DNA of 64,000 nucleotides from Defluviimonas sp. SAOS-178_SWC (GTDB lineage: Bacteria; Pseudomonadota; Alphaproteobacteria; Rhodobacterales; Rhodobacteraceae), in assembly GCF_039830135.1 (NCBI RefSeq), contig NZ_CP156081.1, forward strand, positions 186,001 to 250,000, in the 5' to 3' direction. Shown here piece by piece: positions 41,823 to 51,312 of the stretch (position 1 is the stretch's first letter; every line of letters starts with the position of its first letter). The notes beneath the pieces are model-generated. The model had not been told where the DNA came from, searched no databases, and worked only from the letters and a program-made list of their open reading frames with translations. Both the position numbers and the translations under genes were made by a program.

Positions 41823-42922
41823 CCGATCCGCCCACCTGCATCGCCGACCTGGCCGCGATGGAGGAGGAGATGGTCGAGGATCACGCAGGCCATCATCGCC
41901 TCGCCCACCGGCACGGCCCGGATCCCGACGCAAGGATCGTGGCGGCCCTTGGTGACGATCTCGGTCTCCGCGCCGGCGATGGTGATGGTCTTGCGCGGCG
42001 TCAGGATCGACGAGGTCGGCTTGACCGCGAAACGGACGACAAGCTCCTGCCCGGTCGAAATGCCGCCGAGGATGCCCCCGGCATGGTTGGAACTGAAGCG
42101 GGGCTTGCCGTCATTGCCCATGAAGATCTCGTCGGCATTCTCGACGCCGGTGAGTTCCGCCGCGCCCATCCCGGCGCCGATTTCCACGCCCTTGACCGCG
42201 TTGATCGACATCATCGCGGCGGCGAGATCGGTGTCGAGCTTGCCGTAGATCGGCGCGCCAAGACCTGCCGGTACGCCCGAGGCCACGACCTCGATCACGG
42301 CGCCGACGCTGTTGCCGGTCTTGCGCAATTCATCGAGATGCTCGGCCCAGATCGCGGCGGCGGCGGCGTCCGGAGACCAGAAGGGATTGCGCTCCACCTC
42401 GGCCAGATCGAACCGGTCACGATCCGCCTTGAGCCGCCCCATCTGCACCATGTAGCCCGTGATCCGCACCTCTGGCGCCAGCATCTTCAACGCCTCGCGC
42501 GCGACCGATCCCGCCGCCACCCGCGCGGCGGTCTCACGGGCCGACGACCGCCCGCCGCCACGGGGATCCCGTATCCCGTATTTCTGCCAGTAGGTGATGT
42601 CGGCATGGCCGGGGCGGAACTTCTGCGCGATCTCGCCGTAATCCTTCGACCGCTGGTCGGTGTTCTCGATCATCAGCTGGATCGGGGTTCCCGTCGTGCG
42701 CCCCTCATAGACGCCCGACAGGATGCGCACCGCGTCCGGTTCCCGCCGCTGCGTCGTGTATTTCGACTGGCCGGGCTTCCGCCGGTCGAGCCAGTGCTGG
42801 ATCATCGCCTCGTCAAGTGCGATTCCCGGCGGACAGCCATCCACGGTGGCACCCAGGGCCGGGCCATGGCTCTCACCCCAGGTGGCGACACGGTAGAGAT
42901 GGCCGAAGGTATTGAGGCTCAT
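41819..42922 (-). CDS. aroC: Chorismate synthase
   Basis: This 367-residue FMNH2-dependent enzyme makes chorismate from EPSP, the end of the shikimate pathway. The three family signatures are visible: [28 protein letters not shown] at the start (GESHGPALG), RRGGG-like [23 protein letters not shown], and [19 protein letters not shown] at the C-terminus. I chose the ATG at 42922 giving [12 protein letters not shown], as in homologues; upstream ATGs add unrelated residues. The HD hydrolase gene overlaps its stop. Confidence 0.95.
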   Translation of the reverse strand: MSLNTFGHLYRVATWGESHGPALGATVDGCPPGIALDEAMIQHWLDRRKPGQSKYTTQRREPDAVRILSGVYEGRTTGTPIQLMIENTDQRSKDYGEIAQKFRPGHADITYWQKYGIRDPRGGGRSSARETAARVAAGSVAREALKMLAPEVRITGYMVQMGRLKADRDRFDLAEVERNPFWSPDAAAAAIWAEHLDELRKTGNSVGAVIEVVASGVPAGLGAPIYGKLDTDLAAAMMSINAVKGVEIGAGMGAAELTGVENADEIFMGNDGKPRFSSNHAGGILGGISTGQELVVRFAVKPTSSILTPRKTITIAGAETEIVTKGRHDPCVGIRAVPVGEAMMACVILDHLLLHRGQVGDAGGRIG

Positions 42923-42998
42923 GGACGGGCTCCTTTGCCAAAGCGGCATAGCGAAGCCAGCGCCCGCGCTCAAGCATTCCCTCCCCTCTCTCCGTCAT

Positions 42999-43053
42999 CT
43001 CGCCGCAAATATCCCGGGGCGCTGCCCCTGGAGGGGGCGAGGGGCAGCGCCCC
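42999..43053. repeat. Divergent copy of the dispersed intergenic repeat (copy 2)
   Basis: It contains CGCCGCAAATATCCC followed by a perfect 13-base inverted repeat, GGGGCGCTGCCCC (43016-43028) and GGGGCAGCGCCCC (43041-43053). The order (AAATAyTCC, then GC-rich hairpin) matches the repeats at 21295, 46497 and 63682 but the TTCTTCTGTTC part is missing. Confidence 0.5.
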
Positions 43054-43070
43054 TCCGCTTACCTATCCGC

Positions 43071-43098
43071 TTGCGCCGCCCGCGCCTTTCGCTATGGT
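43071..43098 (+). promoter_or_regulatory. Promoter of the thiamine transport operon
   Basis: TTGCGC (43071-43076) and TATGGT (43093-43098) are 16 bases apart. The predicted start near 43105 coincides with the 5' edge of the TPP riboswitch, which supports the call. Confidence 0.55.
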
Positions 43099-43106
43099 GC
43101 GGCCCA

Positions 43107-43192
43107 CCTCGGGGTGCTCTGGGATCAGGGCTGAGATGCGAAAGCGAACCCGTTGAACCTGAACCGGTTAAGACCGGCGGAGGGAAGGTCAG
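43107..43192 (+). promoter_or_regulatory. TPP riboswitch (THI element)
   Basis: The core is intact: GGGGTGCTCTGGG, the CTGAGATGCGAAAGCGAACC block and CCTGAACCGGTTAAGACCGG followed by GGAGGGAAGG. It is about 50 bases upstream of thiB. In proteobacteria such elements shut down thiamine genes when thiamine diphosphate is plentiful. Whether this one ends transcription or hides the ribosome site is not clear from the short spacer. Confidence 0.95.
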
Positions 43193-43242
43193 GCAACCAT
43201 GCCACCCCCATCTCCGCCCGCCTGACCATTGGAGGATGAGAG

Positions 43243-44244
43243 ATGAAACATACCGGTATCTCGACCCTGATGATCGCGGGTTTCCTGACGGCCACGACGG
43301 CCATGGCGCAGGAAAAGCCCGTCCTCACGGTCTACACCTATGACAGCTTCGTTTCGGACTGGGGTCCGGGACCGGCGATCGAGACGGCTTTCGAGGCCGA
43401 ATGCGGCTGCGACCTCAAGTTCGTCGCGACCGGCGACGGCGCGGCCCTCTTGTCGCGCGTGCTTCTGGAAGGCGAGGGGACGGAGGCCGATGTCGTTCTC
43501 GGGCTCGACACGAGCCTGACCGCCGCGGCCGCAGCGTCCGGGCTTTTCGCCCCGGGCAGGCAAGCGGGCGCGGCCTATGACCTGCCGGTCGACTGGACCG
43601 ATCCGACCTTCGTTCCCTATGACTGGGGATGGTTCGCTTTCGTCTACGACAAGACGAAAACAGACACTGTTCCGGCGGATTTCGAGGCGTTGGCGAAGTC
43701 CGATCTGAAAATCGTGATCGAGGATCCGCGCTCATCGACGCCCGGCCTCGGACTCCTGTTCTGGGTCAAGGCCGTCTATGGCGACCGGGCTGCTGCAATC
43801 TGGGAAGGACTTGCCGACAACATCGTGACCGTGACGCCGGGATGGTCCGAGGCCTACGGCCTCTTCCTAGAGGGCGAGGCGGACATGGTCCTGTCCTACA
43901 CGACCTCGCCCGCCTATCATCTCATCGCGGAAAGCGACGACAGCAAGGCCGCCGCCGCCTTCAGTGAGGGCCACTACCTTCAGGTCGAGGTCGCCGGGAA
44001 GCTGAAAGGCACCGATCAGGATGCCCTCGCAGACCAGTTCCTGGCCTTCATGACGACCGATGCCTTCCAGAGCGTGATCCCGGAAACCAACTGGATGTAT
44101 CCCGCCGTCACGCCAGTATCCGGTCTGCCCGTAGGTTTCGAAACCCTGATCCGGCCGGAAAAGAGCCTGCTCTTCCCGCCCGAAGAAGCAGCGGCAATCC
44201 GCGATTCGGCCTTGGGCGAATGGCAGACCGCGCTCAGCCGCTGA
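43243..44244 (+). CDS. thiB: Thiamine ABC transporter substrate-binding protein
   Basis: This 333-residue periplasmic protein has a signal peptide MKHTGISTLMIAGFLTATTAMAQ (1-23). The mature chain begins KPVLTVYTYDSFVSDWGPGPAIETAFEAECGCDLKFV, the ThiB/TbpA family start, with DDYDWGWFAFVYDKTK-like YDWGWFAFVYDK, then SSTPGLGLLFWVKAVYG and PETNWMYPAVTPVSGLP. It binds thiamine or its phosphates for ThiPQ. It is directly controlled by the upstream TPP riboswitch. Its end overlaps thiP by 25 bases. Confidence 0.94.
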   Translation: MKHTGISTLMIAGFLTATTAMAQEKPVLTVYTYDSFVSDWGPGPAIETAFEAECGCDLKFVATGDGAALLSRVLLEGEGTEADVVLGLDTSLTAAAAASGLFAPGRQAGAAYDLPVDWTDPTFVPYDWGWFAFVYDKTKTDTVPADFEALAKSDLKIVIEDPRSSTPGLGLLFWVKAVYGDRAAAIWEGLADNIVTVTPGWSEAYGLFLEGEADMVLSYTTSPAYHLIAESDDSKAAAAFSEGHYLQVEVAGKLKGTDQDALADQFLAFMTTDAFQSVIPETNWMYPAVTPVSGLPVGFETLIRPEKSLLFPPEEAAAIRDSALGEWQTALSR

Positions 44245-45788
44245 GCGCGGGGCTCTGGCTCGGCGCGGGGACGGCCGTGGCGCTGATCCTCGCGTTGACG
44301 CTCGGCACGCTCGGCGCGGTTCTGGGCCGCGCCGGGAGTTTCGCCGGCCTTGCTCCGGCCGACTGGGCGGCCTTGCGATTCACGGTGACCCAGGCGGCGG
44401 TTTCGGCGGCGCTCAGCCTCGCGCTCGCCATTCCGGTTGCCCGGGCGCTGGCCCGGCGGCGCTTTCCGGGGCGTGGCGCCCTGATCACCCTTCTCGGCGC
44501 GCCCTTCATCCTGCCCGTCATCGTCGCGGTGATGGGCATCCTCGGGATCTTCGGCCGCTCGGGCATTCTCAATGACGGGCTCGCCGCCCTCGGGTTTGAC
44601 CGCGTCTCGATCTACGGCTTCGGCGGCGTCGTTCTCGCGCATGTCTTCTTCAACCTGCCGCTCGCGGTGCGGCTCCTCCTGCAAGGCTGGCTTGCGATCC
44701 CGGCCGAGCGCTTCCGCCTCGCCGCCGCGCTCGGCTTCGGCCCCGGCGATATCGCCCGCCATCTCGAACGGCCGATGCTGAAGGCGCTCGGCCCCGGCAT
44801 CTTCGTCACCATCTTCCTCATCTGCCTCACCAGCTTCGCGGTCGCCCTGACGCTCGGCGGCGGGCCGAAGGCGACGACGGTGGAGCTGGCGATCTATCAG
44901 GCCTTCCGCTTCGATTTCGACCTCGGTCGCGCCGCCCTTCTCGCGAGCCTCCAGCTTGCGCTCTGCGCTATCACCGCTCTTGTCGCCGCGCGCTTCGCGG
45001 TGCCCTCTGCCTTTGGCGCCGGGCTTGACCGTCCGGTGGCGCGCTGGGACGCGGGAAGCGCCGGGCTGAGGCTGCTCGACACGCTTCTTCTCGGGCTGGC
45101 CGCGCTTTTCCTTCTCGCCCCGCTCGCGGCGGTCATGGTGGCGGGCTTGCCGCGTGTCCTCGCCCTGCCGGAACAGGTCTGGCATGCCGCGATCCGCTCG
45201 CTCATCGTGGCCTGCGGAACGACGATCGTCGCGATGGCGCTCGCCCTGCCGCTCGCCCTCGCCATCGCGCGGCGGGGACGGACGCGGATGCTTGAGACAG
45301 TGGGCATGTTGCCGCTCGCCACCTCGTCGCTCGTCACCGGCACGGGCCTCTTCCTCCTCCTGCGTCCGGTGGCGAGCCCCGGCGACCTCGCCTTGCCCGT
45401 CACGGTTGCTGTGAACGCGGCGATGGCCCTGCCCTTCGTACTGCGGGCGCTGATCCCTGCCGCCCGCGATCTGGAGGCGGATTACGGTCGCCTCGCGGCC
45501 AGCCTCGGGATGCAGGGCGTCGCGCGGCTGCGCCTGCTCACCGTGCCGCGCCTCCGCCGTCCGCTCGGCTTCGCGGCCGGGCTGACGGCGGCGCTGTCGA
45601 TGGGCGATCTCGGCGTGATCGCCTTGTTCGCCGACGCCGATCACGCCACATTGCCCTTGCAACTCTACCGGCTGATGGGGGCCTACCGGATGGCGGACGC
45701 GGCGGGGGCGGCTGTTCTTCTTCTGGCGCTCAGCCTCGCGCTCTTCTGGATCTTCGACCGTGGAGGGCGCGCCGATGCTGGTGCTTGA
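44220..45788 (+). CDS. thiP: Thiamine ABC transporter permease
   Basis: This 522-residue inner-membrane protein is a fused double permease with about twelve membrane segments. Two EAA-type loops are visible, near RFRLAAALGFGPGDIARHLERPML (first half) and DYGRLAASLGMQGVARLRLLTVPRLRRP (second half). This duplicated layout is standard for ThiP. I take the ATG at 44220, which overlaps thiB by 25 bases; the overlap includes a hairpin (CCGCGCTCAG and CTGAGCGCGG) that holds the thiB stop. The thiQ start lies inside its last codons. Confidence 0.92.
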   Translation: MADRAQPLSAGLWLGAGTAVALILALTLGTLGAVLGRAGSFAGLAPADWAALRFTVTQAAVSAALSLALAIPVARALARRRFPGRGALITLLGAPFILPVIVAVMGILGIFGRSGILNDGLAALGFDRVSIYGFGGVVLAHVFFNLPLAVRLLLQGWLAIPAERFRLAAALGFGPGDIARHLERPMLKALGPGIFVTIFLICLTSFAVALTLGGGPKATTVELAIYQAFRFDFDLGRAALLASLQLALCAITALVAARFAVPSAFGAGLDRPVARWDAGSAGLRLLDTLLLGLAALFLLAPLAAVMVAGLPRVLALPEQVWHAAIRSLIVACGTTIVAMALALPLALAIARRGRTRMLETVGMLPLATSSLVTGTGLFLLLRPVASPGDLALPVTVAVNAAMALPFVLRALIPAARDLEADYGRLAASLGMQGVARLRLLTVPRLRRPLGFAAGLTAALSMGDLGVIALFADADHATLPLQLYRLMGAYRMADAAGAAVLLLALSLALFWIFDRGGRADAGA

Positions 45789-46470
45789 GAACGTCGTCAT
45801 CACCCAGGACGACTTTCGCCTGACCGCGGATTTCGCCGTGACGAAGGGCGCGCGGGTCGCAGTCGTCGGACCCTCGGGCGCCGGCAAGTCGACGCTCTTG
45901 TCGGTGATATCCGGCTTCTTCCCCGCCGCTTCGGGGCGCATCCTTTGGGACGGACGCGACATGTCGCACCTGCCGCCGGGGCAGCGGCCGCTGTCGATCC
46001 TGTTTCAGGACCAGAACCTCTTTCCGCACCTCACCGTCGCCCAGAATGTTGGGCTTGGCCTTCGCCCGAACCTGCGGCTTTCAGCAGCCGAGTCCGCCCG
46101 GGTGAGCGCGGCGCTGGCCCGCACCGGTCTCCGGGGGATGGAGGATCGCAGGCCGGGGACGTTGTCGGGCGGCCAGCAAAGCCGCGTCGCGCTGGCCCGC
46201 GTGCTGCTTCGCAGCCAGCCGCTGATGCTCCTTGATGAGCCCTTCTCTGCCCTCGGCCCGGCACTCAAGGACGAGATGCTCGACCTCGTCGCCGATATCG
46301 CGTCCGAGACCGGCGCGACGGTGCTGATGGTCAGCCACGATCCCGGCGATGCGCGCCGCTTCTCCACCGAAACCATCGTCGTCGCCGAAGGCCGGGCCGC
46401 GCCGCCCGCGCCGACGGTGGCGCTTCTGGACGATCCGCCCCCGGCGCTCGCCGCCTATCTCGGCAAATGA
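45775..46470 (+). CDS. thiQ: Thiamine ABC transporter ATP-binding protein
   Basis: This 231-residue ATPase has Walker A GPSGAGKST (about 32-40), the Q-loop LFQDQNLFPHLTVAQNV, signature LSGGQQSRVALARVLL and Walker B LMLLDEPFSALGP, then the switch histidine in MVSHDP. It energises ThiP. I chose the ATG at 45775 (MLVLENV), with GGAGG nine bases upstream, instead of an ATG five codons earlier. It overlaps thiP by 14 bases. A terminator follows 3 bases after the stop. Confidence 0.94.
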   Translation: MLVLENVVITQDDFRLTADFAVTKGARVAVVGPSGAGKSTLLSVISGFFPAASGRILWDGRDMSHLPPGQRPLSILFQDQNLFPHLTVAQNVGLGLRPNLRLSAAESARVSAALARTGLRGMEDRRPGTLSGGQQSRVALARVLLRSQPLMLLDEPFSALGPALKDEMLDLVADIASETGATVLMVSHDPGDARRFSTETIVVAEGRAAPPAPTVALLDDPPPALAAYLGK

Positions 46471-46473
46471 AAA

Positions 46474-46503
46474 GAGGCGCTCGGTTCCGGGCGCCTCTTC
46501 TTC
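46474..46503 (+). terminator. Terminator of thiBPQ
   Basis: GAGGCGC (46474-46480) pairs with GCGCCTC (46491-46497) and is followed by TTCTTCT. It lies 3 bases after the thiQ stop and runs into the dispersed repeat. Confidence 0.7.
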
Positions 46504-46544
46504 TGTTCGCAAATACTCCGGGGGTCCGGGGGCAGCGCCCCCGG
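46497..46544 (+). repeat. Dispersed intergenic repeat, copy 3
   Basis: It reads CTTCTTCTGTTC, GCAAATACTCC, GGGGGTCC, then hairpin CCGGGGG-cagcg-CCCCCGG (46526-46544). It lies between the convergent thiQ and petC stops, where the hairpin could also terminate petC transcripts. Confidence 0.82.
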
Positions 46545-46556
46545 CCTTCCCGACCG

Positions 46557-47342
46557 TCAGGCGCTCTGCTTGCCCTTGTGCGGCGCCCAGAGCCGCTTGT
46601 TGGTCAGATAGAGAAGCACCGTGAGAAGGCCGAGGAACAGCACCGCCACGAAGCCCGCCTTCTTGCGCGCCATCATCTGCGGTTCCGCCGCCCACATCAG
46701 GAAGGCGCTCACGTCCATGGACATCTGATCGACCGTGGCCGGCGTGCCGTCCTGATAGGTCACGAGATCGTCGGAAAGCGGCGGCGGCATCGCGATCCAG
46801 CCGGTGGAGAAGGCGTGGTTCTCGTAGAAGGTCGAACCGGCCTCATCCTTGGTTTCTTCCGTGTAGTCCGTGAGGATGGCGTGGATGTATTCCGGCCCGC
46901 CAATGCCCTTGAAGAACTGGTTGATCCCGGTGCCGTAGGGTCCGTGGAACCCGGCCCGCGCCTTGGCCATCAGAGAAAGGTCGGGCGCGCCCGCATCGTT
47001 GTTGGCCGGGAAGTTGTCGGTTTCCTTCGCTTCCCGTTCTTCACCGGTCTCCTTGTCGATCGCGGTGAACTGCTTGGCAAAGGCGCGCACCTGGTCTTCG
47101 GGCAGGCGCGGGCCGCCCTCGTCGGCGAGCGAGCGGATCGGCACGAACTTCATGCCGTGACAGGCGGAGCAGACCTCGGTATAGACCTGCAGCCCGCGCT
47201 GAAGCTGGTGCTCGTCGAACTTGCCGAACGGGCCTTCGAAGGAGAAGGCCACATCCTCGATATGCGCTGTTTCCGCCGCGAAAGCGCCGCTGCCGGCAAG
47301 GGCGAGGACGGAAGCGGCCGTGATTGCGATTTTTCTCAGCAT
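46557..47342 (-). CDS. petC: Cytochrome c1 of the bc1 complex
   Basis: This 261-residue subunit has a signal peptide [22 protein letters not shown] (1-22), the heme-binding motif [10 protein letters not shown] (about 57-66), the [10 protein letters not shown] segment, and the distal methionine region [15 protein letters not shown]-terminal membrane anchor (about 230-248, [18 protein letters not shown]) is followed by a basic tail. It accepts electrons from the Rieske protein on the periplasmic side and passes them to soluble cytochrome c. It is the last gene of petABC. Confidence 0.96.
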   Translation of the reverse strand: MLRKIAITAASVLALAGSGAFAAETAHIEDVAFSFEGPFGKFDEHQLQRGLQVYTEVCSACHGMKFVPIRSLADEGGPRLPEDQVRAFAKQFTAIDKETGEEREAKETDNFPANNDAGAPDLSLMAKARAGFHGPYGTGINQFFKGIGGPEYIHAILTDYTEETKDEAGSTFYENHAFSTGWIAMPPPLSDDLVTYQDGTPATVDQMSMDVSAFLMWAAEPQMMARKKAGFVAVLFLGLLTVLLYLTNKRLWAPHKGKQSA

Positions 47343-47360
47343 CTCAATCGATCCTTTCCG

Positions 47361-48683
47361 TCACTCGGCCGCATGGGCTTTGGCGCCGTAATGCGCGTTG
47401 AAGTCGTCCTCGATCGTCGCCGGCGGGGTCGTCGGCTTCTCGATCACGCCCAGAAGCGGCAGGATCACGAGGAAATAGGCGAACCAGTAGGCCGCGGCGA
47501 TGAGCGAGATCCAGGTGTAGATCCCTTCGGCCGGCTGCGCGCCCACCCACATCAGCACCACGAAGTCGATGACGAGGAGGTAGAACCACCAGCGGAACAT
47601 CGGCCGGTACTGGCCCGAACGGACGTTCGAGGTGTCGAGCCACGGCACGATCGCCATGACCGCGATCGAGCCGAACATCGCGATGACGCCGAAGAACTTG
47701 GCGTCGACGATGCCGAAGGTGATGAACTGCACCAGCTGCACGATCCACACGTCGCCTGTGAAGGCGCGCAGGATGGCGTAGAAGGGCAGGAAGTACCATT
47801 CCGGCACGATATGCGCGGGCGTCGCCAGCGGGTTGGCCTGCGTGTAGTTGTCCGGGTGGCCGAGGTAGTTGGGCATGAAGCCGACGACCGCGAAGAACAC
47901 CACGAGGATCAGCGCCAGCGCGAAGAGATCCTTGATCACGAAGTAGGGCCAGAAAGGCAGGGTGTCCTTCTCGGCCTCGGCCTTCGAGCCGCGCCGCACC
48001 TCGACGCCCGTCGGGTTGTTGTTGCCGGTGGTGTGGAACGCCCAGATGTGGACGGCGACCAGCGCGGCGATGACGAAGGGCAGGAGGTAGTGGAGCGAGA
48101 AGAAGCGGTTCAGCGTCGGGTTGTCGACCGCCGGCCCGCCCAGAAGCCAGGTCTGGATCGGCTCGCCGATGCCGGGGATGGCGCCGAAGAGGCCGGTGAT
48201 CACCGTGGCGCCCCAGAACGACATCTGACCCCAGGGAAGCACGTAGCCCATGAAGGCGGTGCCCATCATGCAGAGGTAGATGATCATGCCGACGATCCAG
48301 GTGATCTCGCGCGGGGCCTTGTACGACCCGTAGAAGAGGCCGCGGAAGATGTGGATGTAGACGGCGAGGAAGAAGAGCGAGGCGCCGTTGGCGTGAATGT
48401 AGCGCAGCATGTGGCCGCCATTCACGTCGCGCATGATGTGCTCGACCGAGGCGAAGGCCAGATCGACATGCGGGGTATAGTGCATCGCCAGGACGATGCC
48501 GGTGACGATCTGAAGAACCAGGCAGAAGGCCAGGACGATGCCCCAGATCCACCACCAGTTCAGGTTCTTCGGCGTCGGGATCATCAGCGTGTCGTAAGCG
48601 AGGCCGACGATCGGCAGGCGGCGATGCAGCCACTGCTCGAAGGCCGACTTGGGCTCATAATGGTCGTGCGGAATACCAGCCAT
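47361..48683 (-). CDS. petB: Cytochrome b of the bc1 complex
   Basis: This 440-residue membrane protein has eight helices and the four histidines that ligate two hemes, in helix B ([27 protein letters not shown]) and helix D ([25 protein letters not shown]). The quinol-oxidation loop [14 protein letters not shown] (PEWY) and the [18 protein letters not shown] cd1 region are both present. It performs the Q-cycle. It starts 12 bases after the Rieske gene and ends 18 bases before cytochrome c1. Confidence 0.97.
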   Translation of the reverse strand: MAGIPHDHYEPKSAFEQWLHRRLPIVGLAYDTLMIPTPKNLNWWWIWGIVLAFCLVLQIVTGIVLAMHYTPHVDLAFASVEHIMRDVNGGHMLRYIHANGASLFFLAVYIHIFRGLFYGSYKAPREITWIVGMIIYLCMMGTAFMGYVLPWGQMSFWGATVITGLFGAIPGIGEPIQTWLLGGPAVDNPTLNRFFSLHYLLPFVIAALVAVHIWAFHTTGNNNPTGVEVRRGSKAEAEKDTLPFWPYFVIKDLFALALILVVFFAVVGFMPNYLGHPDNYTQANPLATPAHIVPEWYFLPFYAILRAFTGDVWIVQLVQFITFGIVDAKFFGVIAMFGSIAVMAIVPWLDTSNVRSGQYRPMFRWWFYLLVIDFVVLMWVGAQPAEGIYTWISLIAAAYWFAYFLVILPLLGVIEKPTTPPATIEDDFNAHYGAKAHAAE

Positions 48684-48695
48684 GTGTCAGCCCCC

Positions 48696-49259
48696 TCAGC
48701 CGAGTTTGATCGTGGTGTCGTCGGTGAAGGCCGCGACAGGAATGTCGAGGTTCCGCGGCGCCGGGCCTTTGCGGATGCGGCCGGCCGTGTCGTAATGCGA
48801 CCCGTGGCAGGGGCAGAACCACCCGCCGAAATCGCCCGACGCGTTGCCGAGCGGCACGCAGCCGAGATGGGTGCAGACCCCCATCATCACCAGCCATTCG
48901 CCGGCCTCGTCGAGGGTGCGGTTCTGATCCTCGGCGTCGGCCTCCGGCCCGAGGTTTGCGTTATCCGCCTTCGGATCGACCAGGTCGGACAGCGGCACGG
49001 CGCGGGCGGCGTCGATCTCGTCCTGGGTGCGACGGCGGATGAAGACCGGCTTGCCGCGCCATTTCACGGTCAGCTGGGTGCCCACTTCGACGCCCGAAAC
49101 GTCGACGAAGATCGAGGACAGGGCCTGCACGTCCGCCGAAGGGTTCATCTGATCGGCGAGGGTCCAGACGGCGGCGCCGGTGGCGACGGTTCCCGCCCCG
49201 GCCGTGGCGTAGTAGAGGAAATCCCTCCTGGTGCCTGCGTGGTCTTCTGCGTGGGACAC
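48696..49259 (-). CDS. petA: Rieske iron-sulfur protein of the bc1 complex
   Basis: This 187-residue subunit begins with a twin-arginine-type anchor ([37 protein letters not shown]). The 2Fe-2S ligands are in [10 protein letters not shown] (about 132-141) and CPCHGSHYD (about 152-160). It transfers electrons from quinol to cytochrome c1. It is the first gene of the petABC operon. The 273 bases upstream (49260-49532) hold its promoter but no gene that I can support. Confidence 0.96.
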   Translation of the reverse strand: MSHAEDHAGTRRDFLYYATAGAGTVATGAAVWTLADQMNPSADVQALSSIFVDVSGVEVGTQLTVKWRGKPVFIRRRTQDEIDAARAVPLSDLVDPKADNANLGPEADAEDQNRTLDEAGEWLVMMGVCTHLGCVPLGNASGDFGGWFCPCHGSHYDTAGRIRKGPAPRNLDIPVAAFTDDTTIKLG

Positions 49260-49532
49260 GAAACTTTCTCCCTTCTCTGACCGGCAGTCCGGCCGTGCGA
49301 CAACGGGGCGACGGTTTCCCGCAGCCTTCAGGGGCGGTTATTAGCGGCCAAAATCAGGCCCGTCCAGCGGACAATCGGGCGCATGAGGGCGGGTGTGTCG
49401 CGGGCGCGTCAGCCCGTGGGCGCTACCATGACCGGCGGGCGGTTGCCCGTACCGGGAGGCACACAGCGTTTTTCACGTCGCTACCCCGGAAGGGCGGGCT
49501 TTATCGCCGCGGATTGCCGGTCCGGACATTCG

Positions 49533-50171
49533 TCACCGCAAAAGCCCGAGGGCGAGCTTGAGCGCGAATCCGGTAAAGAAGACCCCGACGCCGGTATTGA
49601 TCGCCGGCGCGAGTCGCAGCCAGGCCCGGGCGGCGGGTGGGGTCGAGAAAGCGAGCGCGTAGCCAGCGTGGATCGTGAAGGCGATGGTGGCCGCCCCGAC
49701 CCCGAGAAGGGCGATGTCGCCGGCATGGGCGTGCGCAACCGGAAAGAGCGACAGAATCACCACCCAGGTCGTCAGCGCCTTCGGGTTCAGCGCATTGACC
49801 GAGAGCGAGCGCAGGAACGAGGCGCGCATCCCGAGACCGGCGCGCCCGGAGATTCGCTGGGCGCCGTGGCGCCATCCGGCCCAGGCGGCGCCGAGATAGC
49901 GGCTCGCGAACCACAGGAGGAGGCCGATGGCGATCACCGTGAGAAGGGCGCGCGTCGCCGGTACCGCCTGAAAGAGCGCGGCCATGCCGAGGGTCATGCC
50001 AAGGCACCAGAGCCCGACGCCGAGCGCCACGCCCGCCGCCGAGGCGAGCCCCGGCCCGCGCCCCGATCCCATCGCCGTGGTGATGGTGTTGAGAACATTC
50101 GGCCCCGGCGAGGCGATGTTCATCGCCAGCACCGCCCAGACCGTCAGGAAGGGCGCGAAGGCCAGGCTCAC
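49533..50171 (-). CDS. LysE-family exporter
   Basis: This 212-residue inner-membrane protein of the LysE/RhtB family exports amino acids or related metabolites. It shows the N-terminal NIASPGPNVLNTITTAMGSGRGPGLASAAGVALGVGLW signature, with the PGPN motif, and FLRSLSVNALNPKALTTWVVIL in the middle. There are six hydrophobic helices. Its ATG overlaps the stop of the upstream GST gene. Substrate unknown. Confidence 0.88.
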   Translation of the reverse strand: MSLAFAPFLTVWAVLAMNIASPGPNVLNTITTAMGSGRGPGLASAAGVALGVGLWCLGMTLGMAALFQAVPATRALLTVIAIGLLLWFASRYLGAAWAGWRHGAQRISGRAGLGMRASFLRSLSVNALNPKALTTWVVILSLFPVAHAHAGDIALLGVGAATIAFTIHAGYALAFSTPPAARAWLRLAPAINTGVGVFFTGFALKLALGLLR

Positions 50172-50776
50172 CCCTGCGGCTCGGTCGCCTTCATGCTGTC
50201 ACGCCGGGCGAAGGCTTCATGCCATGCGGCAAGCTTCGGGTGGCCGGCGCGCCAGTTGCGGGCATCATGGCGGAAGTCGAGATAGGAGAGCGCGCAGGCC
50301 ACCGCGACCTGGCCCATGTCGAGCGGACCGCCCAGGTGGTCCATCCAGCGCCCCTCGAGCGAATCGAGCGCCCGGGCGATCTTGGCCCATTGGCCCTCGA
50401 CCCAGCCGTCGAAGCGCTTCTCCTCCGGTCGGATACGGATTTCATAGACCATCAGGAGCGCCGCATCGAGGATGCCATCGGCGGTCGCCTCCAGCGTCAG
50501 GGTGCGCCAGAGGCGGGGCTTGGCGGGATAGAGCTTGCCGCCGGCACGATCGTCGAGGAAACGGCAGATCACCCGGCTGTCATAGACCGGCGTGCCATCG
50601 TCCAGTTCCAGCGCCGGGATCTTGCCAAGGGGGTTGGTGTCCAGCGGAGTGGAGCCGGGATCGACCGGGCTGCCGGAGGCGGGGACGACCTCCACATCGC
50701 CGGCCTGGCCGGTTTCGATCAGCATCACCATGACCTTGCGCCCGAAGGGCGTTGTGGGCGAGTGGAAAAGGCGCAT
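50168..50776 (-). CDS. Glutathione S-transferase family protein (second)
   Basis: This 202-residue protein has an N-terminal thioredoxin-like domain MRLFHSPTTPFGRKVMVMLIETG, in which the active-site SPTTPFGRKV resembles YibF-type GSTs. NPLGKIPALELDDGTPVYDSRVICRFLDD contacts glutathione, and the C-terminal domain is helical (LDMGQVAVACALSYLDFR). It is read 10 bases after a small protein gene and overlaps the LysE exporter gene by four bases. Export of a glutathione-derived product is a possible but unproven link. Confidence 0.86.
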   Translation of the reverse strand: MRLFHSPTTPFGRKVMVMLIETGQAGDVEVVPASGSPVDPGSTPLDTNPLGKIPALELDDGTPVYDSRVICRFLDDRAGGKLYPAKPRLWRTLTLEATADGILDAALLMVYEIRIRPEEKRFDGWVEGQWAKIARALDSLEGRWMDHLGGPLDMGQVAVACALSYLDFRHDARNWRAGHPKLAAWHEAFARRDSMKATEPQG

Positions 50777-50786
50777 GTCGGACCTT

Positions 50787-51077
50787 TCAGATCTTGCGGA
50801 TACGGAAGCGGGCGAGGCCGGCGGCGTCGATCTCGACTCCCTTGTCGCCCCAGCGGATCACCCGGTGGAAACGGGCGGCGGCATTGGTCTGGCCGCGATC
50901 GGCCGGACGGTGCACGGCGAGGCCCTCGTCCATCTGGTCCATCGCATCTTCGGCGCGCTGGTCGGTGCGGCCCTTGCGAAGCGCGCGTTTCACGCCGTAG
51001 GCGGCGACGGCGAGCGCGCCATAACGGATGCCGTAGCGCAGGGCGACACCGGCGATCGGGGCGAGCGGAAGCGGCAT
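50787..51077 (-). CDS. Small basic protein of unknown function
   Basis: This 96-residue protein begins MPLPLAPIAGVALRYGIRYGALAVAAYGVKRAL, a weakly hydrophobic, glycine- and tyrosine-rich N-terminus that could sit in the membrane. A charged segment follows (RKGRTDQRAEDAMDQMDEGLAVHRPADRGQTNAAARFHRVIRWGDKGVEIDAAGLARFRIRKI). I do not recognise a named family. It starts after a GGAGGG ribosome site and precedes the GST by 10 bases. The 235 bases upstream (51078-51312) show no gene. Confidence 0.65.
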   Translation of the reverse strand: MPLPLAPIAGVALRYGIRYGALAVAAYGVKRALRKGRTDQRAEDAMDQMDEGLAVHRPADRGQTNAAARFHRVIRWGDKGVEIDAAGLARFRIRKI

Positions 51078-51312
51078 GGAACCCTCCTTGTCCGTTTCGG
51101 CAGCGATGCTAGGGGCGGGTCGGGATGCTGTCCATTCAAGATTGGTTATGATTCGGCCCGCACCCCTGCCGGGCCGGCCGTCGGGGAGCGGGGCAAACGC
51201 GGGGGCGACGCTGCCGGCGGCTGGCCTGCCGCAATCCAGAGGAGCGCGCGGTGCCGCTCGCAGGTTTATATCTCGCCCCCGGCGCCGATGCGCCAGGCGC
51301 TCGGGCGGGCAT

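Noticed and set aside
44016..45962. A 648-codon open frame on the minus strand opposite thiB-thiP
   Set aside because: Its sequence is repetitive Arg/Glu/Gly without domains and it is antisense to clear thiamine transport genes.
48655..48897. An 80-codon frame on the minus strand overlapping petA and petB
   Set aside because: It lies in another frame of the same strand across the Rieske gene end and has shadow composition. The Rieske and cytochrome b frames explain the region fully.
46467..49280. A 937-codon open frame on the plus strand across petCBA
   Set aside because: It is antisense to three well-defined bc1 genes, has Asp/Glu/His-rich composition typical of shadow frames and contains no recognisable domain.
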